From Balanoglossus misakiensis (taxonomy: Eukaryota > Hemichordata), in NCBI GenBank assembly GCA_040954595.2, contig CM082585.2, positions 6,696,001 to 6,760,000 on the forward strand: a stretch of 64,000 bases of DNA. Reading direction: 5' to 3'. Positions within the stretch are counted from its first letter, which is position 1. Each line of letters begins with the position of its first letter. Below are positions 13,885 through 23,424 of this stretch, piece by piece. The notes beneath the pieces are model-generated. The model saw only the letters and a list, made by a program, of their open reading frames with translations. It searched no databases and was not told the origin of the DNA. The position numbers and the translations under genes are program-made.

Positions 13885-14688
13885 CGGACGGACTGACACA
13901 AGATTTCAAACTTTTGGTGTTTCAGCGTCGTTATTCGCCCCACTGACTTCAAAAGCGATATTTACATAGTAGCGTGGCTCCTACCCGGTGTAAATTATAC
14001 GAAGTTTGGTTTCCGTACGTGTAATTTTTGAACTCGAGAGCGAATAATTTTGTTTCGAACAGGGTGGGAAATGTTCCCCGTAGTGTAGAGTGGTCTCAGG
14101 GAAGCAAGACCATAGTAAAACAGAGACAGCCCACTTATATAAAGAAGGTTTTGAAATATTTCAACAAAATGTAAAAAAAAAATCAATGCAAAATGGATAG
14201 TACACACAGTAAATGTTACGAGAGGCTGATGAAAACTTACCCGCACCCCCTAAAAAATGTGTCACAGCAAATTGAATAATCACAGTTAACCATTCACACT
14301 GCAACGCCAGTGAAAATATACACCAAAGACTGCTTTCACGTGTTCTAATCATGTAAATGTCTATATTTTGATCAAGATTATGTCGCTCTACTTATTAGAG
14401 TAGTATATGTATCGGAGGTCAATTGTTATGTGTATATACGTGTATAGAGTTCGTCTTTTATGAATTAGATATTAGAAGTCAACTAGTATTTCATGCCATT
14501 TCGCCGCACGATTTTACGAGTGTAATTATACTGAATTGTTTTCGCACCTATAAAATATAAAAAGCCAAGTCTGTCAGAAATAACTGCACGATAAAATGTG
14601 ATCACGGCCCAGTTAGATTTCTTTCCGCGCTCAAGACACTGACCATCATGGCCGTCCAAAGTTAATGTAAAGGAAAATTGTCTCTAGT

Positions 14689-14735
14689 CGGTTACCCAGA
14701 CTGCTGTTTTACGCGAAGAGCAGTCTGGGTAATCG
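14689..14735. repeat. Short perfect hairpin
   Basis: The arm ggttacccagactgct is followed, after an 11-base loop, by agcagtctgggtaatcg. The outer part (GGTTACCCAG paired with CTGGGTAA) recurs in another hairpin at 41641-41670, suggesting a small dispersed inverted-repeat family rather than a gene-specific terminator. Confidence 0.7.
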
Positions 14736-15252
14736 TAATACGAAGAACCGTTGTTTATATGGCCTCTCCGATTCCCAGATCCAATAGTACTAGTTGAGTG
14801 GTAGCTAAGAATGTGACGAAACTTTAAAAACTTTTAAAAATAAGCATTTTCCCCTAAATTTTAATCAAGCACTCTTGCGATTCCGATGTAATAATGAATT
14901 TCAAATCTTAATGGTGCAAGTTTTGTATCTCGTCTCTTATTTCTACCGCTTGACAATCCAATCGATCTTCTCACTTTTTAAACAGCAATATTGAACATAT
15001 GTTTTAGCGCGTCTTTTTACAATCGTGTTATGCCATGGTTCGAATCTTCCTTTTTGCTATGACAAGATTCCATCTTTTTATGCGCATTTCACTATTATTG
15101 TAAAGTTAAATTAATTCACAACAGAGATTTTAGAAATTTTGCTGTCGCTTTTCAGAAATAATGTCGAAATAATTTACTGAGAGCTAGTAGGCGGCGCCTC
15201 AAAAACGTTATTTTCAAAGTTATTTACATAATGCATGCATTGACAAGCTGAT

Positions 15253-15266
15253 GCGCCCTCTTGTGG
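15253..15266 (-). promoter_or_regulatory. CTCF-like core motif
   Basis: Read on the minus strand the sequence is CCACAAGAGGGCGC, matching the bilaterian CTCF core CCACNAG(G/A)GGGCGC at every position. It lies in the intergenic space between the transporter and the uronyl sulfotransferase gene, where an insulator site would be plausible. Occupancy cannot be judged from sequence, and a 14-base match can arise by chance. Confidence 0.35.
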
Positions 15267-15772
15267 TTCAAAACAAACGTGGGTACAGTGCGGAGATAGT
15301 GGTCTGATAGTAGATTATCATTTTTTGAATTGACGCCTGCATTGATCATGAAGCTTGAACAGTCTACGTTTGCGACCTCTTGAGTTAGCTTTACCCGTGT
15401 ATAATGCGAGGCCACATCAGATGTACGGTACTTCACGTACACAATGACATTGGGTTCTGAGGGAACAGAGAGTGTATTTTGAGAATCCAATCGAAGCGAT
15501 TACAATGAGTGCAGTCAGTGTAGTTTAACCACCTTTATTATTAACGAGTGAGTGAGTGAGAGGGTGAGTTAATGAGTGAGTCAATGATTTATGACACTGC
15601 ATTAAAGAAATTTTACTCCCGCGTTGAAACTTCTTGGGGACATTCTTTGAGCTTTTTTAAACTTAAATTCTAATATGTACCGGGCGAGGTGTCGAAGGTT
15701 GTGATATGAGACTATATATATGTCATTAATTTTAAGCTGGATCACGTTTTGCTGTAAGATAATAATGTAAGC

Positions 15773-15778
15773 AATAAA
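15773..15778 (+). terminator. Possible polyadenylation signal (AATAAA)
   Basis: First canonical AATAAA that I found downstream of the transporter stop. It implies a 3'UTR of about 1.9 kb, which is long, so a noncanonical closer signal may be used instead. Confidence 0.3.
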
Positions 15779-16434
15779 ATATTATTTTGGAAAACGTTAA
15801 GATTATTGTCTGTCGGTTTGTACTGTTGCGTGTATGTCTGTCTGCCTATCGGAGTTATTCACCCGTCCGGCATATATTGAAACCAAGGGTCTTAGCATTG
15901 GCAGTTTTTCATATCTCCAAACTATCCATTACACGTTTAGTTTAGTATTTCGGTTAGGTAAAATTTGTAAAGCAAGAATTCCCCAATCAACAATTTTCCT
16001 ATGTATGGCTCTCTGACGTCATACAGAACAGAACATGAAAGCACTTTATTATTAATTTATTCGGTGATTCGGCGATGTAAATATTAACCTGTTGCACAGT
16101 CCGTTTCAACGATTTCAGGGCCATGCCTCAAGGGAGAGATAATGCAACATCAACAGTACTCCGTGACCTGACGAAATGTGACCGGGGTAATCTCTCAACG
16201 CCCATATATATTGCACTGCCCAGGCTGCAAGAGCCCAAGAACCGAAATCGCCGACCAGAGCCGATCCAGAAACCCTTTTCACGCTCGGGTTTCCGACACA
16301 CCAGGTGCTCGAACGACGATTGGCTCCCGCGGTCTGACCCCTGACCCCGTGATGATATGATACGATGCAGACGGCTGGAGGTCGGTAATCCAAGCCGGTG
16401 GTGCAGTGATAACACCGCTGTTATTTTTAGCGTC

Positions 16435-16506
16435 TATAAATGTACAAGAAAATCAAACCAGCGCCACTTTGGCTGTTCGGTGATGCAGGAACACAGAATC
16501 CTCGTG
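16435..16506 (+). promoter_or_regulatory. Probable promoter and noncoding first exon of the UST-like gene
   Basis: A TATA element (tataaatg, 16435-16442) lies about 65 bases ahead of a strong splice donor (ctcgtg|gtaagt) ending at 16506. Initiation about 30 bases after the TATA would give a noncoding exon of roughly 40 bases. A good acceptor (pyrimidine tract then cacacag, ending at 17891) lies just before the sulfotransferase ATG, so the pair makes a coherent 1.4 kb 5'UTR intron. A second TATA-like site at 17856 could instead drive a very short leader. Confidence 0.45.
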
Positions 16507-17102
16507 GTAAGTCTGTCATTTCCAAACTATTTTTGGGTGGGCGTTTAACATTCTGACGAACGGTTCGGTGAGATCAAATCACTCATTTTACAACTGCGCT
16601 GATTACCGTGGTATAAAGCGCAATGTATCTGTACAACTGAGCGGATATAAGCACAAAAGCACACACTTCTTGCAGAAATATCCACGCCGGATTTTAGACA
16701 CAAAACGAGTGCAACGCTTGAAATAAAAAGGGAATATATTGTTGATGGAATCTTTGTAAATCAACACAATAGACATATTTCCTTTCAAATGATATATTGA
16801 CCTAATAACATTCAGTGTCGACATGTGCCGGGTTGTGGTCGGCAACTCTATACCTATGAAATGCTGATCAACACTTTTCACTCTCGCATCATTTCATGTC
16901 ATTTCTACTCTATGTTCATCAAAGTGAACTGTATTATTAAACCTCGCATACTTTATCAGTACGTCGTATTTGGCCAATCTGTCATCGTTAACAAGCTCCT
17001 TATCATTTAGGAACCAAAATAGAGGGAGAAAATACTGACTGAGGAATCAAGAACTTGCACGTAGTTGACGAAAAACGTGTCTTTTTCGTGTCTACTGCCA
17101 AT

Positions 17103-17121
17103 GTGTGTGTGTGTGTGTGTT
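17103..17121. repeat. (GT)n microsatellite
   Basis: About nine GT units, within the putative 5'UTR intron of the UST-like gene. Confidence 0.85.
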
Positions 17122-17905
17122 GTTCGTGCGCGCGCAATTTTTCAAAAACACCCACAAGCTGTATATCCAAGCCTTGACCTTTCCTTGTGATCAACTTTCG
17201 GTCAAGTGCAAAGCTGTTTCAACTATCTAGGTCGTGTCGTGATACTTGTCTGCTCCAACCGTGCAATTAATTCAATACAAACCGTAAAAAATATAGGGTA
17301 ACATGCCATTTTTATTATTTTCCACTGCGTCATATCTTTATTGTTTTCTTTTGTACAACAAACATGGAGACCACGAGTTTGTGATTAATATATAGTAACA
17401 TCTGGGAGGGCAGTCTGTCGGGTGACCCCCTCAGGGCTCCATGTTAGATTTAAACACATCATCGCCACATCACGAGGAGCTTGACACACACAGAATTTGT
17501 GACGTCATCCATGTATGTTTACTTTCACCGCCGGCTGTGTAGAGTAGCGATATTTTAGTTACAACGGCACGGATCGCAGAGGCGGTGATTAATTTTGGCT
17601 GTAAATATGCAGTGTCACACTAGCAACATATTTTGAAATCGTATGCTTGGCTGCATGATTATTGAGAAATTTTGCGCTGAAAATAAATATTTGCATAATG
17701 TGGCAAAAGGTATAGCCAATATCCCTTAACAGGATAGCAATGAATTATGTTGACAATCCTACAGAGCAAGACGTTTATTGAGTTTAAAGGGCCTGTGACA
17801 TGCTCATAACCACAACACGTAAAATCTCCCTTGGGTGCGATATTGTGATGCAGCGTATAAAATCTCCTGGCCCATCTTTTTCCGCACACAGTGCACGACG
17901 ACGCG

Positions 17906-18943
17906 ATGGACACGGTGCCACTGTCGCCCGGATATAGAAAACAACAGAGAGGCGTCCGGTTTTCTAGTATCTACAAATCGCTGTTGAGCGTCACAATTAT
18001 AATCGCGCTCTTTGGCATTTATTCGTCGTTCATGCGCTTGAAGCTGCAAAGAAACCACCCTTTGGACAAGGATGCTGACGCCATCGAAGACACAACCTCG
18101 TTCGAGGTGCGGAAAGAAGAAGCTGACGAAGACCTTGTTACCCCGGAAACTGGACTGCCAGTCGACCTTATGATCATCCGTAATATAAGCCGCATAATCT
18201 ATAACAAGCTTGGAAAGACCGGCAGTCGCAGTTTGCTGGCCATCACGGAAAGAATGTCGGAAAGGAACAATTTTCGTCACGTCAGCTCGGAGCACCACCG
18301 GCGATCGCTGAACATGGACCAAGAGGCCAAATTTGTCCACAACATCATGTCGATACCGCCACCATTTTTATACGACCGCCACGTGAAGTATGTAGATTTT
18401 TCACACCACGACGTAGAAGACGCGCCTGCGTACATCAACTTGATTCGCGACCCCCTGGAGAGAAAGATCTCCGCGTTCCACTTCTACCGCCGCGCGGCAA
18501 ATGCGAGCACGTCCTTCGAAGAATGCGTCATGGAACTACACGAGGAATGCAGGCCGGGTAAACTGGCGCTGATTCCCTACTTCTGCGGCCAGTCAGAGAT
18601 ATGCCGAGGAGGTCAGGTGGCACTAGAGACAGCTAAAAGAAATGTGGTTGAAAAGTACGTCTTTGTGGGACTCATTGAACACTTCGAGAGATCCCTCCGC
18701 ATCTGGCAGCATCTCTTGCCGAACTTCTTTCTCTCGGCGCCAGAGGTGTACCATAAACATTTGAAAAATGACGTCATGGAGAGGGTGAACTCGTCCAAGA
18801 GACCGAACCCTCCCGAGGCTGTCATGGAAATCATGAGGAACAGAATGCGATTGGACTATGAATTTTATGACTTTGTCAAAAAGAGAATGGTTCTAATTGA
18901 GGAGCAACTTCGTCTTGCTACCAGGAAAGACAGCAGGAGATGA
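17906..18943 (+). CDS. Uronyl 2-O-sulfotransferase-like protein, single coding exon
   Basis: Type II Golgi membrane enzyme predicted to move sulfate from PAPS to the 2-O position of uronic acids in chondroitin/dermatan sulfate. The frame gives 345 residues from MDTVPLSPGYRK; an upstream in-frame GTG was not used. A short basic cytosolic tail precedes a signal anchor at about 25-43. The 5'-PSB site is YNKLGKTGSRSL (about 99-110), the 3'-PSB region is YINLIRDPLERKISAFHFYR (about 176-195), and the His in YDRHVKYVDF (about 159) aligns with a catalytic His of the HS2ST/UST family. The segment IPYFCGQ (about 223-229) and the MRLDYEFYDFVK tail favour UST over HS2ST. N-glycosylation sequons occur near 93, 199 and 295. 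Length is close to the family's catalytic size, with a shorter stem. An intronless coding region could mean an old retrocopy, but the frame is intact. Confidence 0.85.
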   Translation: MDTVPLSPGYRKQQRGVRFSSIYKSLLSVTIIIALFGIYSSFMRLKLQRNHPLDKDADAIEDTTSFEVRKEEADEDLVTPETGLPVDLMIIRNISRIIYNKLGKTGSRSLLAITERMSERNNFRHVSSEHHRRSLNMDQEAKFVHNIMSIPPPFLYDRHVKYVDFSHHDVEDAPAYINLIRDPLERKISAFHFYRRAANASTSFEECVMELHEECRPGKLALIPYFCGQSEICRGGQVALETAKRNVVEKYVFVGLIEHFERSLRIWQHLLPNFFLSAPEVYHKHLKNDVMERVNSSKRPNPPEAVMEIMRNRMRLDYEFYDFVKKRMVLIEEQLRLATRKDSRR

Positions 18944-19517
18944 AACATTTAGAGGCTGTGAAGACAAGACTGACAAAAAGTATTCCAGTGGAATGCTTAC
19001 AGTTTACTCTGTTGACGTCTTATTTTGATCTGCTTATTTTTTCAAGAAAGCAAGAAAGAGTGTAATATTTTTATTGAATGTATATTGACACATGTATATT
19101 AATACATGTGCAAAACTCTGTTTTGTGGAGGCAAATGAAAATGTCCAAATCTCTCAATTTCTGCAGGTAGTGATTTTAGCTGCTTGTAGGCCTATGTACT
19201 GATAGGATGGGACATGGATTGATGGTGAAAGTATGTAAAGCCGTCGAGTACACTTTTGGGTGTATTCACATTCACACGGTAGAAGCTTGTTGGATACATC
19301 AGCAAAGTCGCTCTAACATTAAGTGCGCCCTCAACCGACATTGTTTTGCAAAGGAGAAGTACCTTATGAAGCCAGCGTGGTGTTGTGTAGCGAGCCAACA
19401 ATGTACTGGTATTTTCGACCAATCAATCGCTGTATTTGCACCATAAATATACATGTACTGGTGAATGAATGTGGCTCTTCCTTATCAGTCATTAAATGGC
19501 AACAATACTATCACTAA
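18944..19517. other. 3'UTR of the UST-like gene and spacer
   Basis: No canonical AATAAA was found in the first 500 bases; an ATTAAA variant occurs at about 19491-19496. No coding feature is supported. Confidence 0.4.
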
Positions 19518-19804
19518 GGCCCCCAAAAAATATATGTGCTGTTCCGATTACATGGTTTTCAAAAATAGGGTAGGTAGGTTGGGAATTTCTTTTACTTAGC
19601 ATTTTTTATATATATTTGGCCGCCGTAGCGTAGAAGAATGACGTCACAGTTCTTGCGTGATTCTCGCAATTTTCATAAATTTTGTATATTTGACAACGTT
19701 AATCTTACTTACGGTTTACGAAGCTCTAAAATGTCTAGGGTCGGCGGGCTAAAATTGGGGCAGGTCGGGTAATCGGAACAGCACATATTTTTTTTTATTT
19801 GGCC
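19518..19804. mobile_element. 287-bp MITE-like element with terminal inverted repeats
   Basis: Both ends begin GGCC and then share the inverted segment atatgtgctgttccgattac (left about 19531-19550, right about 19769-19790 on the opposite strand). The interior is short and noncoding. Size, TIRs and lack of coding capacity fit a miniature inverted-repeat transposable element. Flanks are AT-rich with no unambiguous target-site duplication. Confidence 0.75.
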
Positions 19805-19947
19805 TAACGGACCAATAACATAGACGCAAGTGTTGGGGGTAAAGGTCAACTACTTTATTTTATAATTGACGATACAGGAAATACTTAGTAAAGAGGGAGA
19901 AGCATGCCAGGAAACTGAATGCCTTAAATCGTCTAGCTCGTCTCACA

Positions 19948-19957
19948 CGCATGCGCG
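19948..19957 (+). promoter_or_regulatory. NRF1-like palindromic motif
   Basis: cgcatgcgcg matches the NRF1 core, common in CpG-type housekeeping promoters. It sits about 45 bases before the ATG of the interrupted candidate exon at 19998, in a locally CpG-rich stretch (cttccgcgtaacttcc). Confidence 0.35.
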
Positions 19958-19997
19958 TAACTTCCGCGTAACTTCCCAGAAGTCATTGTGATCCAAA

Positions 19998-20278
19998 ATG
20001 GCGGCAGCCGAGGGTAGCTTCAATTTAGGTGAGCTAGAAACGGCAATAGACTCTTTAAAGGTATACAGTCACCTCCAATTTACACACGCCCATATATGGC
20101 TGAAATGGCGTATTTGGGCGTTCTAAAGAACATATGGTGGCGCTCTTTTTTTCGCGTGTGCCACCCACTGAAAATCAGCGATTGGCTAGATCTCAATTCG
20201 CCATGGTAACTATAGCTAATTTCCAATAGATGACCGTATACCTTTAACGACTCTTTTTCACAATGGGACGGAGGGTTG
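19998..20278 (+). pseudogene. Candidate first coding exon split by a transposon insertion
   Basis: An ATG in good context follows an NRF1-like promoter motif and opens MAAAEGSFNLGELETAIDSL, which looks like a real acidic N-terminus. After 19 codons the frame runs into the 192-bp element at 20057-20248. The flanking octamer gactcttt is present on both sides (20049-20056 and 20249-20256). When one octamer and the element are ignored, the frame resumes with SQWDGGL and reaches a possible donor (ggttg|gtaaat) at 20279. This reading predicts a gene disrupted in this haplotype, or a pseudogene. No downstream exon was identified and the protein family is unknown. Confidence 0.4.
20057..20248 (+). 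mobile_element. 192-bp MITE with 8-bp target duplication
   Basis: Terminal inverted repeats aaaggtatac (20057-20066) and gtataccttt (20236-20245) lie inside the direct repeat gactcttt. An 8-bp duplication is typical of hAT-superfamily insertion. A diverged relative in opposite orientation is at about 38232-38419, sharing the interior cccatatatggc and gcgtg(t/g)gccac blocks. No coding capacity. Confidence 0.75.
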
Positions 20279-20733
20279 GTAAATGTCCGCTGACAGTCTG
20301 GGCAATATGCCACAAGGTTGCCTCGCCCCAGGACAGAAATACAAGAATATCTAAGATTACAAATTTTATCGAGTTGTTGCACATGAAGCTTTATTGTCTT
20401 AACAGTAAAAAAATAATATACCTAATAGCAACAACCACATTTCGAGGGCAACCTAATTATGTGTAGCCATTAATAGTAAGAAATGTTGAGTTTAATGTTT
20501 AATAATATATTCGTATTAATATTGATAGCTTTTAAATTATTAGTTTGACCTCTAACTTGCAAGTGAATTGTCCACAGCCCTGCTACTGGTATTGTCTGGC
20601 GAGCCTGTGTATTTTATGGCTGATTTTTTGTTTTAGAATGTGTTGATAAAATGTATGTTATTTGGGGTAAGTCTAATATTTACGAACTCACAAATAGAAA
20701 ATTTACAGGTCCCGCAACCGTGCATTAAACCCC

Positions 20734-20739
20734 TTTATT
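20734..20739 (-). terminator. Polyadenylation signal of the minus-strand Ly6 gene
   Basis: AATAAA on the minus strand about 205 bases beyond the stop of the Ly6-like gene that ends at 20943. Confidence 0.5.
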
Positions 20740-20942
20740 AATTTGAACGGACATTTTTTGGTGATCACATCTGCTCCCTTTAGTCACAAAAAGACTAAGC
20801 GATAACTGAAAACAAAATGACAAGTAAACACCTTTAGATGGTGCAGAGCTTGAATACATTTGATTTGAATTCTATTCAACATTTGGGGAAGATATAAATC
20901 ATTGCAATTTGTAGAGCGGTTGCAAAATTGTCATCATGGAAT

Positions 20943-22563
20943 CTATTTGACCCAAAAGGCGGCCATAGTAGCGCCGGTCATGATGGTAAGGACGTTGGCG
21001 AGCGACACAGCAACGCCACTCTGGTTGCAGAGATCACCTTGGCAACAGTGCACACAAGACCAATCATTGAATTCCGTGTTACAGTGATACTGGATCTCGG
21101 ATGCTGCTTTCTCCAACAAACAATCATTGTAAGCATGATTGTAAGGACCTCCGTAGCATTTTTTTTGGATTAACAACTTCCCTGTGTCGCCTGAAAAAAA
21201 TAAAAATAGCGAAATATTTGAATAAAATCTTGGCTTGATCACTGTTTTTTCACTATTCAGGTTCATATTGCTATACATTATGATTTTCGCACCTCTGACC
21301 ATTTTCTGTTGTGTATCTCTTTCAATGTCAGTGGCCTTCCACACTTTGATCTTGATCACGACAATCATGTTAATAGAGAGAGGGGGGAGAGAGAGAGGGG
21401 AGAGAGAGAGTGAGAGAGAGAGAGGGAGAGAGAGACCGCTCTTACCAGTGTATCTGGTGGTAGTCTGACAAGTGTCGAATGACGCCCCAAGTTCTAATTC
21501 ACCCGCATCATCGCAGGTATGTTCTTCCTGGCACTCTGAGTTGTCATTCGCAAAGTAATATGGACCACCATTTTGTCCAGTGTACTGCTGTTTGCAGACA
21601 TAACACTTCAAGGATGTGACTACAGGCGGTTACAAAAAAATGTACGATTAGAAGTTTTTTTACACACATGTTTCGATTTCAACATTGTATCCCAAAACAC
21701 AAAAAGATACAGCTATAAATGATGGTTTACATGTACGAATGCAAAAAAGGAGTATGATAAGCCGTCGAACATTCATTTGGTGGCCATATTGGATTTATGC
21801 AAATTGTAAAGTGCAAATGTAAACAATACATTTTCAAAATTGTTCCGAATGTTGAAGAGGTAATTTTGAACTAAAAACACTAGAATAGCTTGCCCAAATA
21901 TGTCTCTAGAAATACTGTCCGCCATATTGAATTTATGTAAATTATGAAAATTGCCCAGGTCAAATAATTTTTTCCAAAATGGTTCTTTATGCACATGAAA
22001 TAGTTTTAAACTTCAAAATCATGGAAGAAACATGTTTATTTCTTGGCGCATTGCCAAAATCACCAATATTGGATTTATGCAAATTAGACATATTTCCACA
22101 AGGTGGATTCGGGTGCATTTTTAATGTATTGTTCTGGACACCTCTCAAACACATTCTGAAGAAAAAAATTCTGTTGCAATTTGTGGTGGGTCATGGCCTA
22201 TATTGACTAGACTATACCTGCGTGCGGCCAAGTGAAATTTGCATCTATTGGCAGATTATCAAGACTCTGTTCGCGATTCGAAAATAAGGATTACGAACTT
22301 CGATATCAAAACCCCGATTCCAGCTTCTAGATCTACACGGCATTTTTTAAATAAAGTGATGCGATTCAAAACAACGCCAAAAAGCGAATTCGTTGTCTCA
22401 ATATAGTTTAGAACTTCACTATGATGCCCAGGTAACTGCGGATCTAGAACCAATATATCGAGACATGTCAAAATCACGTTATGTTTAGTATCATACAGAA
22501 GGAAAACTACCTACCTTGACTTAAAGACACGAACAGAAGGCAAGAAAGAAGAATGAACTTCAT
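20943..22563 (-). CDS. Ly6/uPAR-domain GPI-anchored protein, copy A
   Basis: Small cell-surface protein with one three-finger (LU) domain. Minus-strand exons 22563-22515, 21619-21446 and 21190-20943 join in phase 1 to give 156 residues. The signal peptide is MKFILLSCLLFVSLSQ, mature start near VTSLKCYVC. Twelve cysteines are present, ending with the diagnostic CCQGDLCN. The C-terminal segment SGVAVSLANVLTIMTGATMA followed by AFWVK is a GPI-attachment signal. Intron positions, phases and last-exon length (248 bases) match copy B at 25.2 kb exactly, so the two arose by duplication and are now divergently transcribed. Ligand and role are unknown; members of this superfamily act as receptors, receptor modulators or complement inhibitors. 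Intron 2 starts with an expanded CT tract just after the donor. Confidence 0.85.
21375..21435. repeat. (GA)n-rich low-complexity tract
   Basis: Imperfect GA/GGGA run, read as a pyrimidine tract in the transcript strand, starting about 10 bases inside intron 2 of Ly6 copy A. Copy B has a short CT tract at the same place. Confidence 0.85.
21780..22205. repeat. Degenerate ~140-bp tandem repeat, three copies
   Basis: The block ccatattggatttatgcaaatt recurs with small changes at about 21784, 21922 and 22063, spaced 138 and 141 bases, with weak similarity between. It lies in intron 1 of Ly6 copy A. Confidence 0.55.
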
Positions 22564-23424
22564 TATGCTGAGATAAACTTGTTGAAATGAGGAGGGATGT
22601 ACTAGTGGGGTCCTCTTCCTGCGATGCCGATGGCTCAAATGATGGCAAACTTGATGGCGTCGTTGGTATACACAATACATGTGTAACCATAAACAGTAGT
22701 ACTGTTTATGGTGTAACTATGGAAGCAAGCAAGCAAGCGACACAACAAACACGCATGCATATATATCACGTATAGAATAGAATAGAATAAGATTGAATCT
22801 ATGGGTTGTTCTTTGTGCATGGAAATAAAGGTTATAATAATGACGATCAATGGCGCGATCATGTTTGGGGTTTACTTGTGTGTTATCAACGCTGGCCAAT
22901 CAGTGTACATGTGACTATGGATTAAATTTTACACAAGAGAGCAGTTGGGTATTCGTTTTCAAATGTGCAAGAAAAAAAAGACCAAGGGAGCGTGATGATG
23001 TATACTCCCTATTTGTAAACTTTGTTAAGGTCATTGTGTTGGTCATTGTGTTGGCTCCGATAGTTGTCAGCATGTTCTTACAAAACAACTTTCTATAACA
23101 GATTTATTAGCTGAAAGAAACTGAATTTAGGTTTTAATACGATGGCAGGTGTTTTCAAAGGGGTTGTGGAAGGGTCTAGCCACTAGAAAAAGTACTGACC
23201 CTGACACAGAAAGACGGGGGCCCCTCCCACCATTGTACATGTCTGCAACGCCACAATATACGTGGACCCGTTTCCATTCAAGGTCGAGAAAAAAAAACGT
23301 CTAGAACCCAATTGTCTGCAAGGTCGAAAGGTCGAGCGGGCATTTGCCTTTGTGTAGGCAAGTGTGGGTCGCAAAGCAACACCGACGTGACTGAGACCAG
23401 CAACACCAAAACCCGCTCGACGGT

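Larger units (their letters stand above)
13885..16434. other. 3'UTR and intergenic region
   Basis: Between the transporter stop and the candidate promoter of the sulfotransferase gene. It holds a perfect-looking hairpin near 14.7 kb, a GAGT-type short repeat near 15.55 kb, a CTCF-like motif near 15.26 kb and a possible polyadenylation signal at 15773. No further coding exon is evident. Confidence 0.6.

Noticed and set aside
15030-15050. ggttcgaatc, resembling a tRNA B box
   Set aside because: No A box at proper distance and no cloverleaf; the flanks do not pair.
20943-21611. Single 222-codon reading through intron 2 of Ly6 copy A
   Set aside because: The middle part is the pyrimidine-tract intron; good donor and acceptor sites and the copy B gene show it is spliced out.
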